64,000 bases of DNA from NCBI RefSeq assembly GCF_052324685.1, contig NW_027507045.1, positions 12,501 through 76,500 on the forward strand, read 5' to 3'. The stretch comes from Brachyhypopomus gauderio (lineage: Eukaryota > Chordata > Actinopteri > Gymnotiformes > Hypopomidae). The position numbers were made by a program, and so were the translations under genes. This document shows, one piece after another, positions 45,921-56,560 of this stretch. Below the pieces are notes generated by a model that worked only from the letters and a program-made list of their open reading frames with translations, did not search any database and was not told the origin of the DNA. Numbering within the stretch: position 1 is the first letter of the stretch; every line of letters starts with the position of its first letter.

Positions 45921-47041
45921 GTGAAGATAATATTATTAAAGCAGTAAAGTCAGAAGCTCAAGCTTTGTTACACCTTAGTCATATGATTTTTAACCAAACA
46001 CATACCTTAGAGCTTGATTTTGCATGCAGAGCTTATGCTCAAGATCTGTTTACAGCAGCAAGGCAGGAGGTATTGGATCTCCGATTCCAGAAATCACCAC
46101 GTCATGCCTTAGCTGATTTGATTGAAATGCTTGATCTTGATCGTTGGTTTAAATCAATTTCTATGAAAACCATTTATTATGCTGAACTTCTTACAACTAT
46201 TATGATGTACAATGGAAACGAGTGCCCCGGTTGTATTGGTTTTTATGCAACTTATCCTTTTATTCACCCTGAGCAAATTTTTCCAGATTCCACCACTATA
46301 CGTTCATTGGGTACGGTTATCAGGGATCAGGTTGTCAAATGGGATCAGGTGACTGGTTATATGACTGTAAAGGGTTCTGAAATGTTGCTTACTACACGTT
46401 CTTGCTGCCATGAAACATCCAGTTATGTAATCTGTACATGCAATACATTACAACCTGTCTCTTCAAATGATACTAAGTTGATAAATGTTCATTCGTTGCA
46501 TGGATACTCTGATGCAGTCCAAGTGTCACACACCCAGTGGTGTGTGATTAGTGAAATGACATCTTTCAGTTATGGGGGTCTCCTGTGCCCTGCCAATCAC
46601 TCGTTCTGTCTAGAGGTGAGAGATGACTTCACAATGGGACCTTTAAGCATTCTGGGTAGGATACCAATGGACACTGATGTTTCTCCATGGTGGGAAGACA
46701 CTTTCTATGAGGAAAGCACAAAACCTCTCACAGACACTGTACAGCTGGTTCAGCGCCTGATTCAGACAACCAGCTATCATCTTCGTCAAGCACAAGTGGA
46801 AGTGCATCTCGCCAGTGAGACGGTGAGAATCCTGACCAGTGCTTCAACCCTTTCAGCGGAGTACATGTATACCTGGTGGGACTGGGTTTTCCGGGGATGC
46901 GTCCTGGCCAGTTCTTTAATACTCGCCATCACCCTGATCCAGTTCTGCTATTTCAGGAAGCACATCACTGCCCTTCGCTCCACTATGACAGAGACACTCA
47001 CTCTCGGGTCGTTGAATGTTTCTACATTTTGGCGTCCCTGA
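45921..47041 (+). pseudogene. env: Envelope protein, second part (transmembrane subunit)
   Basis: The frame continues the envelope in a shifted phase (first Met at 45965) to the stop at 47039-47041, just before the polypurine tract. It carries a helical region, Cys clusters (ECPGC, CCHETSSYVICTC, CPANHSFC), and one membrane span near the end (GCVLASSLILAITLIQFCYF) followed by a tail of about 30 residues. That is the topology of a class I retroviral TM protein, but the Cys pattern does not match families I know. Not functional without the first part in frame. Confidence 0.75.
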
Positions 47042-47050
47042 GGGGGGATT
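47040..47050 (+). promoter_or_regulatory. Polypurine tract
   Basis: GAGGGGGGATT abuts the first base of the 3' LTR, the expected position for plus-strand priming. Confidence 0.8.
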
Positions 47051-48126
47051 TGTAGGAGTGCTCAGATGTGTTCCTGTGGGGGATGCAGGATCTGGTGTTC
47101 TTCCATAAAACCATGGGGGGCAACAAATGGTGGTTTACCTCAAGAGGTTCCCAGAGCAATGGGATAAAACTGACCATTTGTATTTTAGTTATGTCAGTAT
47201 GTTTGTGTGGCATGTTTAGTCTTATTTTGCAGCTTGTTGTGTACTGGGTAAAGGTTATGCTAACAGGATAAGAGTTCCATCACTCCCTGATAAGGTTTGT
47301 AGACTTCACCCCAAAGGGGACAGTCCTGTATGGAATGCACACTGTATGCAAATGTACTCTGATGTCTTTACCAGCAACCTGATTCCCATTGGTTAACCTG
47401 GTTTTTGTGACTGCTGTCCCTTTGAGATGCTGGGGGGATATAAAAAGAGAAGTTTGTGGGTGCAGGGTCTCTTCTTTCATCTGGGCTCTTCTCTTCTCTT
47501 CTCTTCTCTGCTCTTCTCTTCTCTTCTCTGCTCTTCTCTGCTCTTCTCTTCTCTGCTCTTCTCTTCTCTTCGCTTCTTCTTCTTTCATCTGGGTTCTTCT
47601 TTCATCTGGGCTTCCTTGCTTCCTTTGGGGTCCTTCTCCGTGAGGCAGCCTGCTCCGGTTGGTATCTCTGTTTCCATTAGGTATTATTGTTACTTTAGTC
47701 TAGTATGGTTGTTATTGTTTTATATTTTGTTGGTTATTGAATAAATCTGGTTAATTGTGTAGCCACGGTCTTCCTTGATTATAGCTATAGTGGGCCAGAT
47801 GAGCTCATTATTAGTATCAGTTAAAAGGTAAATCAATGCTAATACCAATTCCCTCTAAAGTATCCCATCTGCTACGCATGTTTATGATAAACCTCTGACA
47901 AAGCAGGCTATTGTTTATAGCAAGGTACTTTATAAAGTTGGTTAGGTATATTCTATAACCTGTACTGATCTATTTGAGAAGTGAGTTCTTTTAGATTCTT
48001 ACCAACTATAATTTGGAGTCAGATATTTAAGTTTTATGCACGTCAATCCTTCTTCTGCACCTATTTCCGTCCTTGGTTGTAGGCAAGCAGGTAGGTTAGT
48101 TATATCTCATAACTATAACCCCTACA
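47051..48126 (+). repeat. 3' LTR of the young endogenous retrovirus
   Basis: Same length (1076 bp) as the 5' LTR, at a constant offset of 6105 bp with no indel. Only one mismatch was found by eye. Confidence 0.95.
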
Positions 48127-48320
48127 GTATTGAATATAAAATGCAAAGTTTATTAAAGACAAAAAATCGATCCAGAGATCTCAGTTACACACACTCAAGA
48201 GCATCTGCAAGAGAGAGCTGCCCCCCCTCTCACAGACCATAGTTTTATACTATTCTGCAATATTATTACGTCATACTTCCGTCACATGAGTTTAGCATGA
48301 GGCTCACAGGGCAGGGGAAT
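48127..48320. other. Old LTR-like flank of the young retrovirus
   Basis: TATAAAATGCAAAGTTTATT and AAAGACAAAA match 27140-27165. On the minus strand TTTATT reads AATAAA, so this is probably the polyadenylation region of an older minus-strand LTR. The young provirus inserted into that repeat. Confidence 0.5.
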
Positions 48321-49273
48321 AAATGGACCTCTGGGCTCTGAGCAATCACTTCTATTATGTACATTTAATTATAATGGTGGAGTTTTTGCATTTCCAGAGT
48401 TCAGGGGGGTATTCCACGAAGCGAGCTAACTCAGTAAGCCGGGCTTTTTAAGACAAGCCTGGCTCATTTTGCTCAAATTCGGTTCCACGAAAGAGGCTAG
48501 ACTTGAGCCTCGCTCAGTTACTACAGCAACATATACGTTTGAACTAACCTGCTCCGTACCAGGCTAGAGTTGAGGCCTAGCTTAGCGGGACCGCTTCTAT
48601 TGGCTCAGCAGCGTGATGTCAGTCTCGCCATCCGGGAAACAAAATTGAGGAACAAGGTTCCGCTGCAATCCTATCCATTAAATTGCTGTGGATGTAGCAT
48701 ATCATATCATATTTTTATACATTTAATGGAGTACTGTAATTATTAGTTTGGAATGATTGCAGGTCATTATTATCAAAATTTAATAATTATATTTCCAAAT
48801 GCAATTTATATTTTGATCTTCAGAGTACATATTCATTGTTAATCAGTGAGGTTTTTGCACATTTTAATGTATTGGTTTAATCTTAACAAATTCAGGTCAG
48901 TGTAAAATGGAATACAGTGTCTAATCGCAGTTATGGTCAACAAACATACATTAGCATAAACACTATATCACAAAAATACAATTCTTTGTACCTGAGTATT
49001 AATAATAACTGAGTAATTTAGGTGAAGATACTTTTAGGTATATATTTATCCCCACACTTCTTCTTTTGTGTTCTAATTACAAGCAAATCATATCACTCCG
49101 CAATTCACATATGTTCAGTATAAATAATGTAAATGTGTGGTTAACTTAATGGTGCAAAAAGGAAATGGATACAGACAACTACCTTACCAAGATTTTCATA
49201 CAGGTGATACAAATAATCCAAAATGTATGCTATAAAAGAGCAGCTAACAGTGAAGGCTGAAGGCTGATTGATC

Positions 49274-50604
49274 ATGGCATGCCCATTTGTAGAGAATCCA
49301 GTAGATGAGGGAGCGTGTGTAGTGCGCAGAGCATTCATGCTACCAGCTCCAAGGTCATTCCAGGACAGGACAGATCCACTGGGCTTTCCAGATGACTACT
49401 TATTTGAGCACTACAGGTTCAGAAGACACAGTATTATATATCTTTGTAAATTACTGGGGCCATATATTGAGAAGACCACTAGACGTAGTAAAGCTCTTAC
49501 CAAACCCCAAACGGTCTGTATCACTTTGCGCTTCTTTGCCAGTGGCGCATTTCTATACAGCATTGGGGATGCAGAACATCTTAGTAAGGCAACAGTCTCC
49601 CGCAAAATTCGAAAGGTTTGCCTTGCGCTTAAGCGCTTCCTTAATATATTCATTAAATTCCCTGGTCACAGAGGCATCCTTCCCATAAAAGAAGCTTTTT
49701 CAGAACAGCAGTAACTTGGAGTTAAATTTATATGACTTTAAAAGATACTCTTATCCAGAGCACTTACCGAAGTGCTCTGTATTCATCTTGATCAACTATT
49801 TCATGCTAAAATTCATTCAATTCAAAACAAATTGAATTCTCCAGGATCCAAATGTCATTGGTGCTATAGACTGCACTCACATCAGGATAAAGGCTCCATC
49901 TGGACCCATGGAAGCAGACTATGTGAACTGAAAATCATTTCACAGCATCAATGTACAGGTACATGCAAGTTTTGCCTACCCAACAGAAATTGAAAAGCAT
50001 GTCGCTCCATGGGTTTGAACAACTTTCACCCTTTGTCACTTTTGCCATTGTTCTAGATGGTTTGCACCAGCCAATTTCTATTCTCCAACATTGAGGCAAA
50101 ATGGCCCGGCTCGGTGCACAATATTTCGTGCCTCCTCACTGGCACAGAGGTTTTCCTAAGGTAAGAATACTCCAACCACACAAAATAGTGCAGATTTGTC
50201 CTCAGTGTTTAACTCTTCTCCTTATAATCGTAGGTGCTTTTCCTGGCTTACTGCTTGGGGATAGGGGTTACCCCTGCCAACCATTTCTCCTTACCCCATA
50301 TGCAGACTCTACAACAGATGCCGAGAGGAGGTTCAATCGTGCACATTCAAAGACAAGGGCATGCATTGAGATGGCATTTGGACAGTTACAGAGCAGATTT
50401 AACTGCTTGCGCCATCTCAGAGTGACCCCTGAGAGAGCCTGTGACATTAAAGCAGCCTGTGCAGTTTTGCACAATGTGGCAATACTGCAAAAAGGAGTAA
50501 TGCCAAGAGTGCAGTTGGAGCAATGGGAAGACAACATTTTAATTGCAGACCACATGGATGGTAGAGCTGTGAGGGACATGTATGCAAACACTTACTTTAG
50601 TTAA
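49274..50604 (+). pseudogene. Harbinger (HARBI1-like) transposase, inactivated
   Basis: Exon 1 starts MACPFVENPVDEGA and carries the helix-turn-helix region (TLRFFASGAFLYSIGDAEHL, SKATVSRKIRKVCLAL). After an intron of about 130 bp comes NVIGAIDCTHIRIKAPSGPM with the first catalytic Asp, then YVN followed by TGA where an Arg codon is usual. KWPGSVH follows, but about 8 bp including the second catalytic Asp are deleted, shifting the frame. The last exon has LLGDRGYPCQPFLLTPY, the catalytic Glu in TRACIEMAFGQLQSRF, and the typical ending KAACAVLHNVAILQKG, stop at 50604. Cut-and-paste activity would need both lost elements. Exon limits are approximate. Confidence 0.9.
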
Positions 50605-50869
50605 GGGAATATTTTGTTTGCATTTGTTCATTAACACAAAACAAGACACCTTTTTTTTGGAAAGAGAAATTTATTGATTGTCTTGCTGAGCCTGTGGACA
50701 GAAGAAACTTTGATTTACTTGGCTTGCAAAAACAAGCATATTAAAGTGAGACATTTTTGCAAATACATCTTTTTAAGTACCTTTTGTAGATCTCACTAAT
50801 CTCAGATTCCTTCAAGACAGAAGTATAGTCAAGATTGAGAAGTATTTATTCATGTTGAACTGCATAACT

Positions 50870-51606
50870 ACTACTCACTTGTTCTCTTGTAGAGGTGTGA
50901 GTTCTGGACGTGGAGGCCTGAGGGTCTTCTCTCTGTTCTTCCATTTCCTTTAAACACAACACAAATCATGAGATCACACAGCACATTAACAGACAGATAC
51001 ATAGACACACACGCCTTACAGCTGGCCTTTCTGAACAGGCAGACACTGTGTCCTCATCCTCCTGTATCATCCTGGATGGTCCAGCAATCTCCCCCTGCAA
51101 ACAACAAATTAAGACACATAAATGTTAACGGTCCTCAGGGTTCAGCTATCATCATTGTCAAATACAGGAGGGTCCAAAAGAGTCAGCACACCCCCCACCA
51201 CTGTAAAATTTTAGTCATCAAGTATATAATAATACTACGATGTAGCCTGTAAGAATAAAAATGTAAAATCTGAGAAACAACTGAACCTACCTTTAACATA
51301 AGGCTGTGTATCATGAGGACAGACAGGATCAGATGATGTTCCTCCTTCAATTCCCACAATGATGGGGCGTCCGCTGTTTTGCTCCAAAGCAAGGTCTTCT
51401 GCAGGAGTGAGGGCTGCTACAGGAGGCCCACCACCAGTAGTAGCAGTAGCAGTTTTCTTTCTGGTTGCTAAAATATTTTATACAGTTATTTAAAATGATG
51501 TTTTACCTTTTCCTGCACATTGGACTAATCAACTGTACTTACCATTCTGGAGTATATTTTTATATTTCACCTTGACCTGCTGCCACGTTCTCTTAACCCC
51601 GCTCAT
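50870..51606 (-). pseudogene. Myb/SANT-like partner protein of the Harbinger element, partial
   Basis: Minus-strand exons: 51606-51543 (MSGVKRTWQQVKVKYKNILQ, the end of a Myb/SANT-like helix), 51467-51291 (TGGGPPVAALTPAEDLALEQ, SGRPIIVGIEGGTSSDP), a further exon near 51095-51020 (IAGPSRMIQEDEDTVSA) and one near 50950-50880 (EEQREDPQASTSRTHTS). Splice signals are consistent for the first two. This is the second protein Harbinger elements use to import the transposase and bind ends. The N-terminal half of the Myb domain is missing, replaced on the right by unrelated sequence. Confidence 0.72.
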
Positions 51607-51715
51607 GTTACTTATAAATCAGGAAATTATTAAATAACATTATTAATTTACTATAACACTTTTAAAATGCCAATGAATTGATTAAATTATATGCTCATCC
51701 ATTTAGTCTATCTGC

Positions 51716-52330
51716 AATATTTTGCCAGACAGCTTCTCTGACTTTATGAAAACAGGACGTGTTGCCATTCTTCGTAATAATGTATTTATATTAAACACCG
51801 CACAGGATTGGCAGCTATCAGTGGACTTGGGCAGCCAACTGAAGTTTCCCCAACATATTGCTCAGACCACCCTCAGACCTGACATTGTACTGGTGTCAGA
51901 AGCAACGAAGGCCACCATTATGTTAGAGCTCACTGTGCCATGGGAAGAGCGCATGGAAGAGGCCTTTGAGCGGAAGAGGGGGAAGTACGACAGCCTGGTT
52001 AGTGACTGCCACAAAAAAGGCTGGAAGGCTAGATGCTTGCCTGTGGAGGTAGGGTGCAGGGGCTTTGCAGGGCAGTCTCTGTACAGAGCCTATACTGTAC
52101 TCGGCATCACAGGAGGGAGAAGGAGGAGAGCCATCTTTAACAGCACAGAGGCAGCAGAAAAATCCTCTAGGTGGCTCTGGATAAGAAGAGGGGAGCCGTG
52201 GTCGAGTGCTGCTAGGGCACAAGCCGAGACCTGATCAACCTCGGCTGGGTCGCCTGAGTGAGGGTGTATGATGTTCGAAAGACCCGAAACACCCGAGGAC
52301 CTCAGGTAACATCACTGATGATGTGCCCTA
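51716..52330 (+). mobile_element. Fragment of a fish retroelement ORF (nuclease-like domain)
   Basis: An open frame to 52234 encodes about 170 residues: DWQLSVDLGSQLKFPQHIA, TTLRPDIVLVSEATKATIML, ELTVPWEERMEEAFERKRGK, YDSLVSDCHKKGWKARCLPV and EVGCRGFAGQSLYRAYTVLG. The same domain recurs in many fish genomes as part of repetitive ORFs, from memory. RPDIVL, then ELTVPWE about 15 residues on, then K, fits a PD-(D/E)xK nuclease layout as in restriction-like-endonuclease LINEs (inference). The sequence after the stop (GGGTCGCCTGAGTGAGGGTG) belongs to the same family. It interrupts the Harbinger element. Confidence 0.6.
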
Positions 52331-52808
52331 GCTATGCATCAGAAGATGTATCAGTACAACAATATTCCTCATACAGACGTATAAGTAGCTCATGTTCAGC
52401 AGAAGAAGCAAAAAAGCTGCTCGTTCCTTCAGCTCTTTCGACATTTTCTTGCCTTTTCGAATATCGATTAGTGAGGCTGTGTAAATACTGTGTGCACGCG
52501 CATGATCGCCGATTTCAAAAGCCGGTTGCATCTGGATTTCATTAGTGGAACGGAACTAGACGGAAGTGAACTGTTTGGCTAACTCAAGCGAGGCTCACTC
52601 TAATAAGCGCCGCTTTCATAAGCTCGCTTCGTGGAATAGCCCCCAGTTCTGGTATAAACATTTTTGTCTTCTTTGTGTGCCCCACCCCCACAGAGTTTGT
52701 GCCGTACGTGTTCCAGGTGATGTCTCTGCTGCTGGAGATCCACACCAACTCCATCCCCTCCTCCTACATGGCCCTGTTCCCCCACCTGCTGCAGCCTGTG
52801 CTGTGGGA

Positions 52809-53449
52809 TAGGGGTGGGCGGATCGATATCTATATCGATAGTATCGATACAAAGGTGAGGATCGGTATCGGATCGATACCACGGCGAAAATATCGATTCT
52901 TTTGCTGCAGTTTAGAGGTCTGCGCGGGACTGCTTTTTTAATCCCGTTCCCGCTTGTTTTAATCCCGCTCCTGCCAAAAAATCGCTTGTTTTAATCCCGC
53001 TCCCGCCCGCACCTGCTTGTTTTAGTCCCGCTCCCGCCCGCACCAGCCAAAAAATCGCTTGTTTTAATCCCGCACCCGCCCTCCACATACACATTTCTGT
53101 TGCCCCCGCCCGCAATCCTAATATGAATTGAATTAATTAGATTTAGTACTTGAAATTTTCTTATGTATTTATTAAAACAGCAATATAGCGATGGATCGCG
53201 CTGTCCCATTGCCGTCAGGTGACGTACACCAACACTTTCTGATATCAATCACAACAAGCCGATTTCCCTCTCCATTAATTACAATGGAATATGACTTCCA
53301 TACATCAGATATCATTATATTAATGGATTATAATTTCAAGTAAAAAGTATCCCCCCCCCAACGGTTTGGAAGTATCGGTATCGGTGATATTGACCAGTAT
53401 CGTATCGGTATCGTATCGATACCAAAATTCCAAGTATCGCCCACCCCTA
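52809..53449. mobile_element. hAT element inside duplicate cse1l exon 18
   Basis: Ends TAGGGGTGGGCG and CGCCCACCCCTA with target duplication CTGTGGGA at 52801-52808 and 53450-53457. The functional exon at 15259-15280 has one CTGTGGGA, the empty site. The interior has many TATCGATA-type repeats near both ends and a nested piece related to the element at 32280. Confidence 0.95.
52913..53330. repeat. Nested, truncated relative of the 32280-34821 hAT
   Basis: Starts TTAGAGGTCTGCGCGGGACT and follows the 32.3 kb element through AATATGAATTGAATTA and GACTTCCATACATCAGA. It lacks the far terminus. A CCCGCxxxCGCACC(T/A)GC unit is repeated about three times here but once or twice at 32.3 kb. Confidence 0.75.
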
Positions 53450-54604
53450 CTGTGGGAACGCACGGGCAACATTCCCGCTGGTGCGCCTGCTGCAGGCCTA
53501 CCTGGAGAAGGGCGGGGCCACAATCGCCAGCTCCGCCTCCGACAAGATAGTGAGTGGCCACGTGAACACTCCTGCATGCTCCGGGAGTTTTGGGTTTCTG
53601 AGCGTGCACGAGATCAGTAATCCTCGTAATCAGCGTTGTAGGGGTGCGGGTGTCTGGTTTCTTGTTTGTTTTTGTTTACAGCTAACAGCTGCACCTTTTA
53701 ATCTCAGCAGGTGGTGCTGTGACCCTCAACATTGGGCTCATGTCTGCTTTGCTTTTCCAGCCTGGTCTGCTAGGAGTGTTCCAGAAGCTCATCGCCTCCA
53801 AGGCCAATGACCACCAGGGCTTCTACTTGCTCAACAGCATCGTGGAACACATGCCACCGTAAGGGCCACCAACCACAAAGAACTGAACGCTTCAGTTGTT
53901 GGATTTAGTCGTTCTTTCGTAGCTCTGTAACCGATCTGTGTGTGTTTTGTTTTAGGGAATCCATTAGTCAGTACAGGAAGCAGATCTTTATCTTGCTCTT
54001 CCAGAGACTTCAGAGCTCCAAGACCACCAAGTTCATTAAAAGTATGTGAAAAGAGAAGCTTCTCTTGTTTCAGTGGTTCAGTGTGTAATGTGTATTGAAC
54101 TACAGCCTTCTGTGTACTGCAGTTGTCTGACCCACGATTCCTTCACCTGCCCGTTTTCTGCAGGTTTTCTAGTCTTTGTGAACCTCTACTTACTGCATAA
54201 GTATGAGGTGATTGCCTTGCATGACATCGAGCCAAAGTAAGCAGCAGTGTTTTTCATTGATTTGGTTTTGGTTTCATATAATTTGCTGTAATAAATGTGT
54301 ATACGAGGTAGTTATACTAGTTATTACATTGGCTAGTTTTTTAGTTAAGCAGGCTGCGTCATTTATTTTTTAATGAAAGCTCCTACATGAAGCAGCTGTG
54401 TTGCCTGTTTGATTGGCAGGATGTTTGGCATGGTTCTGGAGAAGATCGTGATCCCAGAGGTGCAGAATGTGTCCGGGCAGGTGGAGAAGATCTGTGCGGT
54501 GGGCATCACCAAGATCCTCACAGAGTGCCCAGCCATGATGGATACGGAGTACACCAAGCTGTGGTAAGACTTCCTCACCCGCCTCACCGTGCAGCGTCCC
54601 AGTC

Positions 54605-55249
54605 CTTTCTAGGTAAGGTTATCTATTGAGGATCGTTTAGCAATTTTGACCTTTACGTGTGAATGATTTTTCCTTGTAACTGAGATTGAATGTTTTCTCC
54701 TCAAACGTGAGTGAGTGGACTTTGTGCACTGCTGTCGGGACACTAGTCCCAGACGGGAAATTCTGATCTGAATTTCTTATTCTAGTAGGCTACTAGGAGC
54801 GCCTACATGGGGTCTAACTAACACAGTGGTTTGTACTGGCGTGGATAACGTGAACATACACTGATCAACATAATCTGTAACAAATCTTTTTAACTTAATG
54901 CTCTCTTTAACTGTTTACCACTGTACCCTAAGCCTAATGTACATTTGACGTGTTAGAGATGCAAGCCGGCTGTTGGCTACAAAGGGCACATTGGCCAGCA
55001 GCATAACTAAAGGATTTCACGAGGCTGATGACATCGGTGATGGCGGTCACCACTGCTGCGTGTGCCGACTGCGTGTGACGCAGATGTCGATAGTGATCAA
55101 GCGGCGCCACTTTATATTAGGCTGATGCCACAAATACCATGAACATACACTGATAAACATAAAAAATAATTTTAATATACCATGCTTTTCGGTAACTGTA
55201 TACGCCCACTATAATCTATGTTATTGTCAAACAATTCACATGCTGCTAG
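54605..55249. repeat. Duplicate of the DNA upstream of the Ig gene
   Basis: Matches 18833-19648 from CTTTCTAGGTAAG to ACAATTCACATGCTGCTAG, with deletions totalling about 170 bp. It stops exactly at the first base of the Gypsy LTR, about 45 bp before the TATA-like box equivalent. Confidence 0.92.
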
Positions 55250-56560
55250 TGTAGCGGATAAGAATAAAAGAAAATTATTTTTCTGTTTCTTATTTCACAT
55301 AAAATCCTTCCTCATTTATCTTTGTTATTTTAGTAAGTGTTTCTTGTATTTATTTTCTAGACAGATTTTTTTGGACAATTTTGTGTTACTATTCTGAGTA
55401 TTAGGCGATCTGGGGGGAGGACACTTATTTTGAAGTTGCGCTGTTTTCCCATTATCCCCGCGGTTCTTCTCTCTCCTCAGTTCGCGGTAAATTTCACTGA
55501 GGAGAGTTGGGTGATTTCTGTGCTCTTCATAAAATATTGTTTTAAAGTTGTTTAAGCACTTATAATGCACTGACTAAGTTCTGTAAAATGTATTTTAGTA
55601 TCGAGAGTTAAATGTTGGTGGTTTTGGGTGCGTGTACTTAGCGTAGAGAGTGGTTATTAATCCGTGCAGCAGATTCCATGAGTTAATGGCGGTTCGGCTA
55701 CCAGTTATTAAGCTAAAATGGTGTACTTTTCTTCTCACAGCTGCTTGTGTGTGAGACAGAATTCATCAGGCATGAAAATCTGTCACCTTTTGGCGAAATT
55801 CGCCGTTTTGAAGTTGAAAAGGGTGACCTACGTGAATCGTGTAGATCCGATGAGTTTTTTTGGGTTTTTTTTTGGGGGGGGGGGGGGGGGTCGGGAGATT
55901 ATATGTATTAATTATCATATTGATTTAATAAGCAAACAGAGCACTTCCGAAATCGGCAATTTAAATGACAGTGGCCAGCAGCTTCGTACATGTACCACTA
56001 CATTTACCAGATCGTACATTTCCCAGTGGATTTAATTGGGTTATTAATGGTTTCAATCGTTTTCATATTTTGCGGTAAAACAAAGTTACTGCCGTTCGCT
56101 ACAGCGTTGAACACTGTCAGATCTAGCCACAAGCTCTTGTGATAAATAGGTAGATAGATAGGCCTATTAAGTTCGCGTCAACCCCGTGTAGGTAACGGTG
56201 ACATAAAATAAGAATCAAGATTTTTTTCTAGTGTGTCTGTAGTTGTAACTGGTGAATCCAGGGACGTGTGAGGATCACATTCGCGCCAGGGCTGAAAAGA
56301 TTGAAGATGAAGTTGTAAACGCTTGTCGTTTGAGTCTACCCTGTGCTTTAGCCCATGTTAGAAAGTAAAAACACGTGAACCTGGTATTTTTACACTCATT
56401 TTCGCCGCTGATGTATTTATTGGTTCATTAAGATGTAATGGTTTTGACTGAGCCATCTGGAATGGCGAAAGCGGCCTCTCGCGTTTAAGGATCTGGCTTC
56501 GTACATTGAATCCATTGACATGACAGTAAAAAAAATGTTTTTATGGATTTTACTATATTT

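Larger units (their letters stand above)
40946..48126 (+). mobile_element. Endogenous retrovirus, recent insertion, pol-deleted
   Basis: Complete provirus outline: 5' LTR 40946-42021, primer site 42027-42044, gag, a collapsed pol remnant, env in two frames, polypurine tract 47040-47050 and 3' LTR 47051-48126. The 4-bp target duplication GTAT is at 40942-40945 and 48127-48130. Comparing the two LTRs by eye over 1076 bp I find a single difference (C at 42011, T at 48116), so the insertion is young. Reverse transcriptase, RNase H and most of integrase are absent, so this copy cannot replicate by itself. The retroviral genus is unclear: the primer site is alpha-retrovirus-like, but gag and env are divergent. 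Confidence 0.95.
48405..52643. mobile_element. PIF/Harbinger transposon, 4.2 kb
   Basis: Ends GGGGGTATTCCACGAAGCGA and its near-inverse (reverse complement begins GGGGCTATTCCACGAAGCGA). The 3-bp target duplication CAG is at 48402-48404 and 52644-52646. The intact site AGAGTTCAGTTCTGG exists at the parental cse1l intron (15107-15121), which fixes the boundaries. It carries a DDE transposase on plus and a Myb/SANT-like partner on minus, converging. It also carries an extra retroelement fragment at about 51720-52330. Confidence 0.93.
48321..54600 (+). pseudogene. cse1l exons 18-22 duplicate (part 2), interrupted
   Basis: Resumes at a point matching 15027 in intron 17. Exon equivalents: 18 at 52694-52808 plus 53458-53549, 19 at 53761-53858, 20 at 53956-54041, 21 at 54164-54236 and 22 at 54420-54563. 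Exon 18 is split by a hAT and has a 2-nt deletion (run of six C reduced) that shifts the frame. Exon 21 is 9 nt shorter and partly rewritten, and exon 22 lacks one Lys codon. Most splice sites survive. A Harbinger element sits in intron 17. Exons 23-24 and the 3'UTR are missing: homology jumps from about 16950 to 18833 near 54600. No exportin can be made from it. Confidence 0.95.

Noticed and set aside
49274..50604. A domesticated host harbi1 gene
   Set aside because: It has a premature stop, a lost catalytic residue, and lies between transposon termini with a target duplication.
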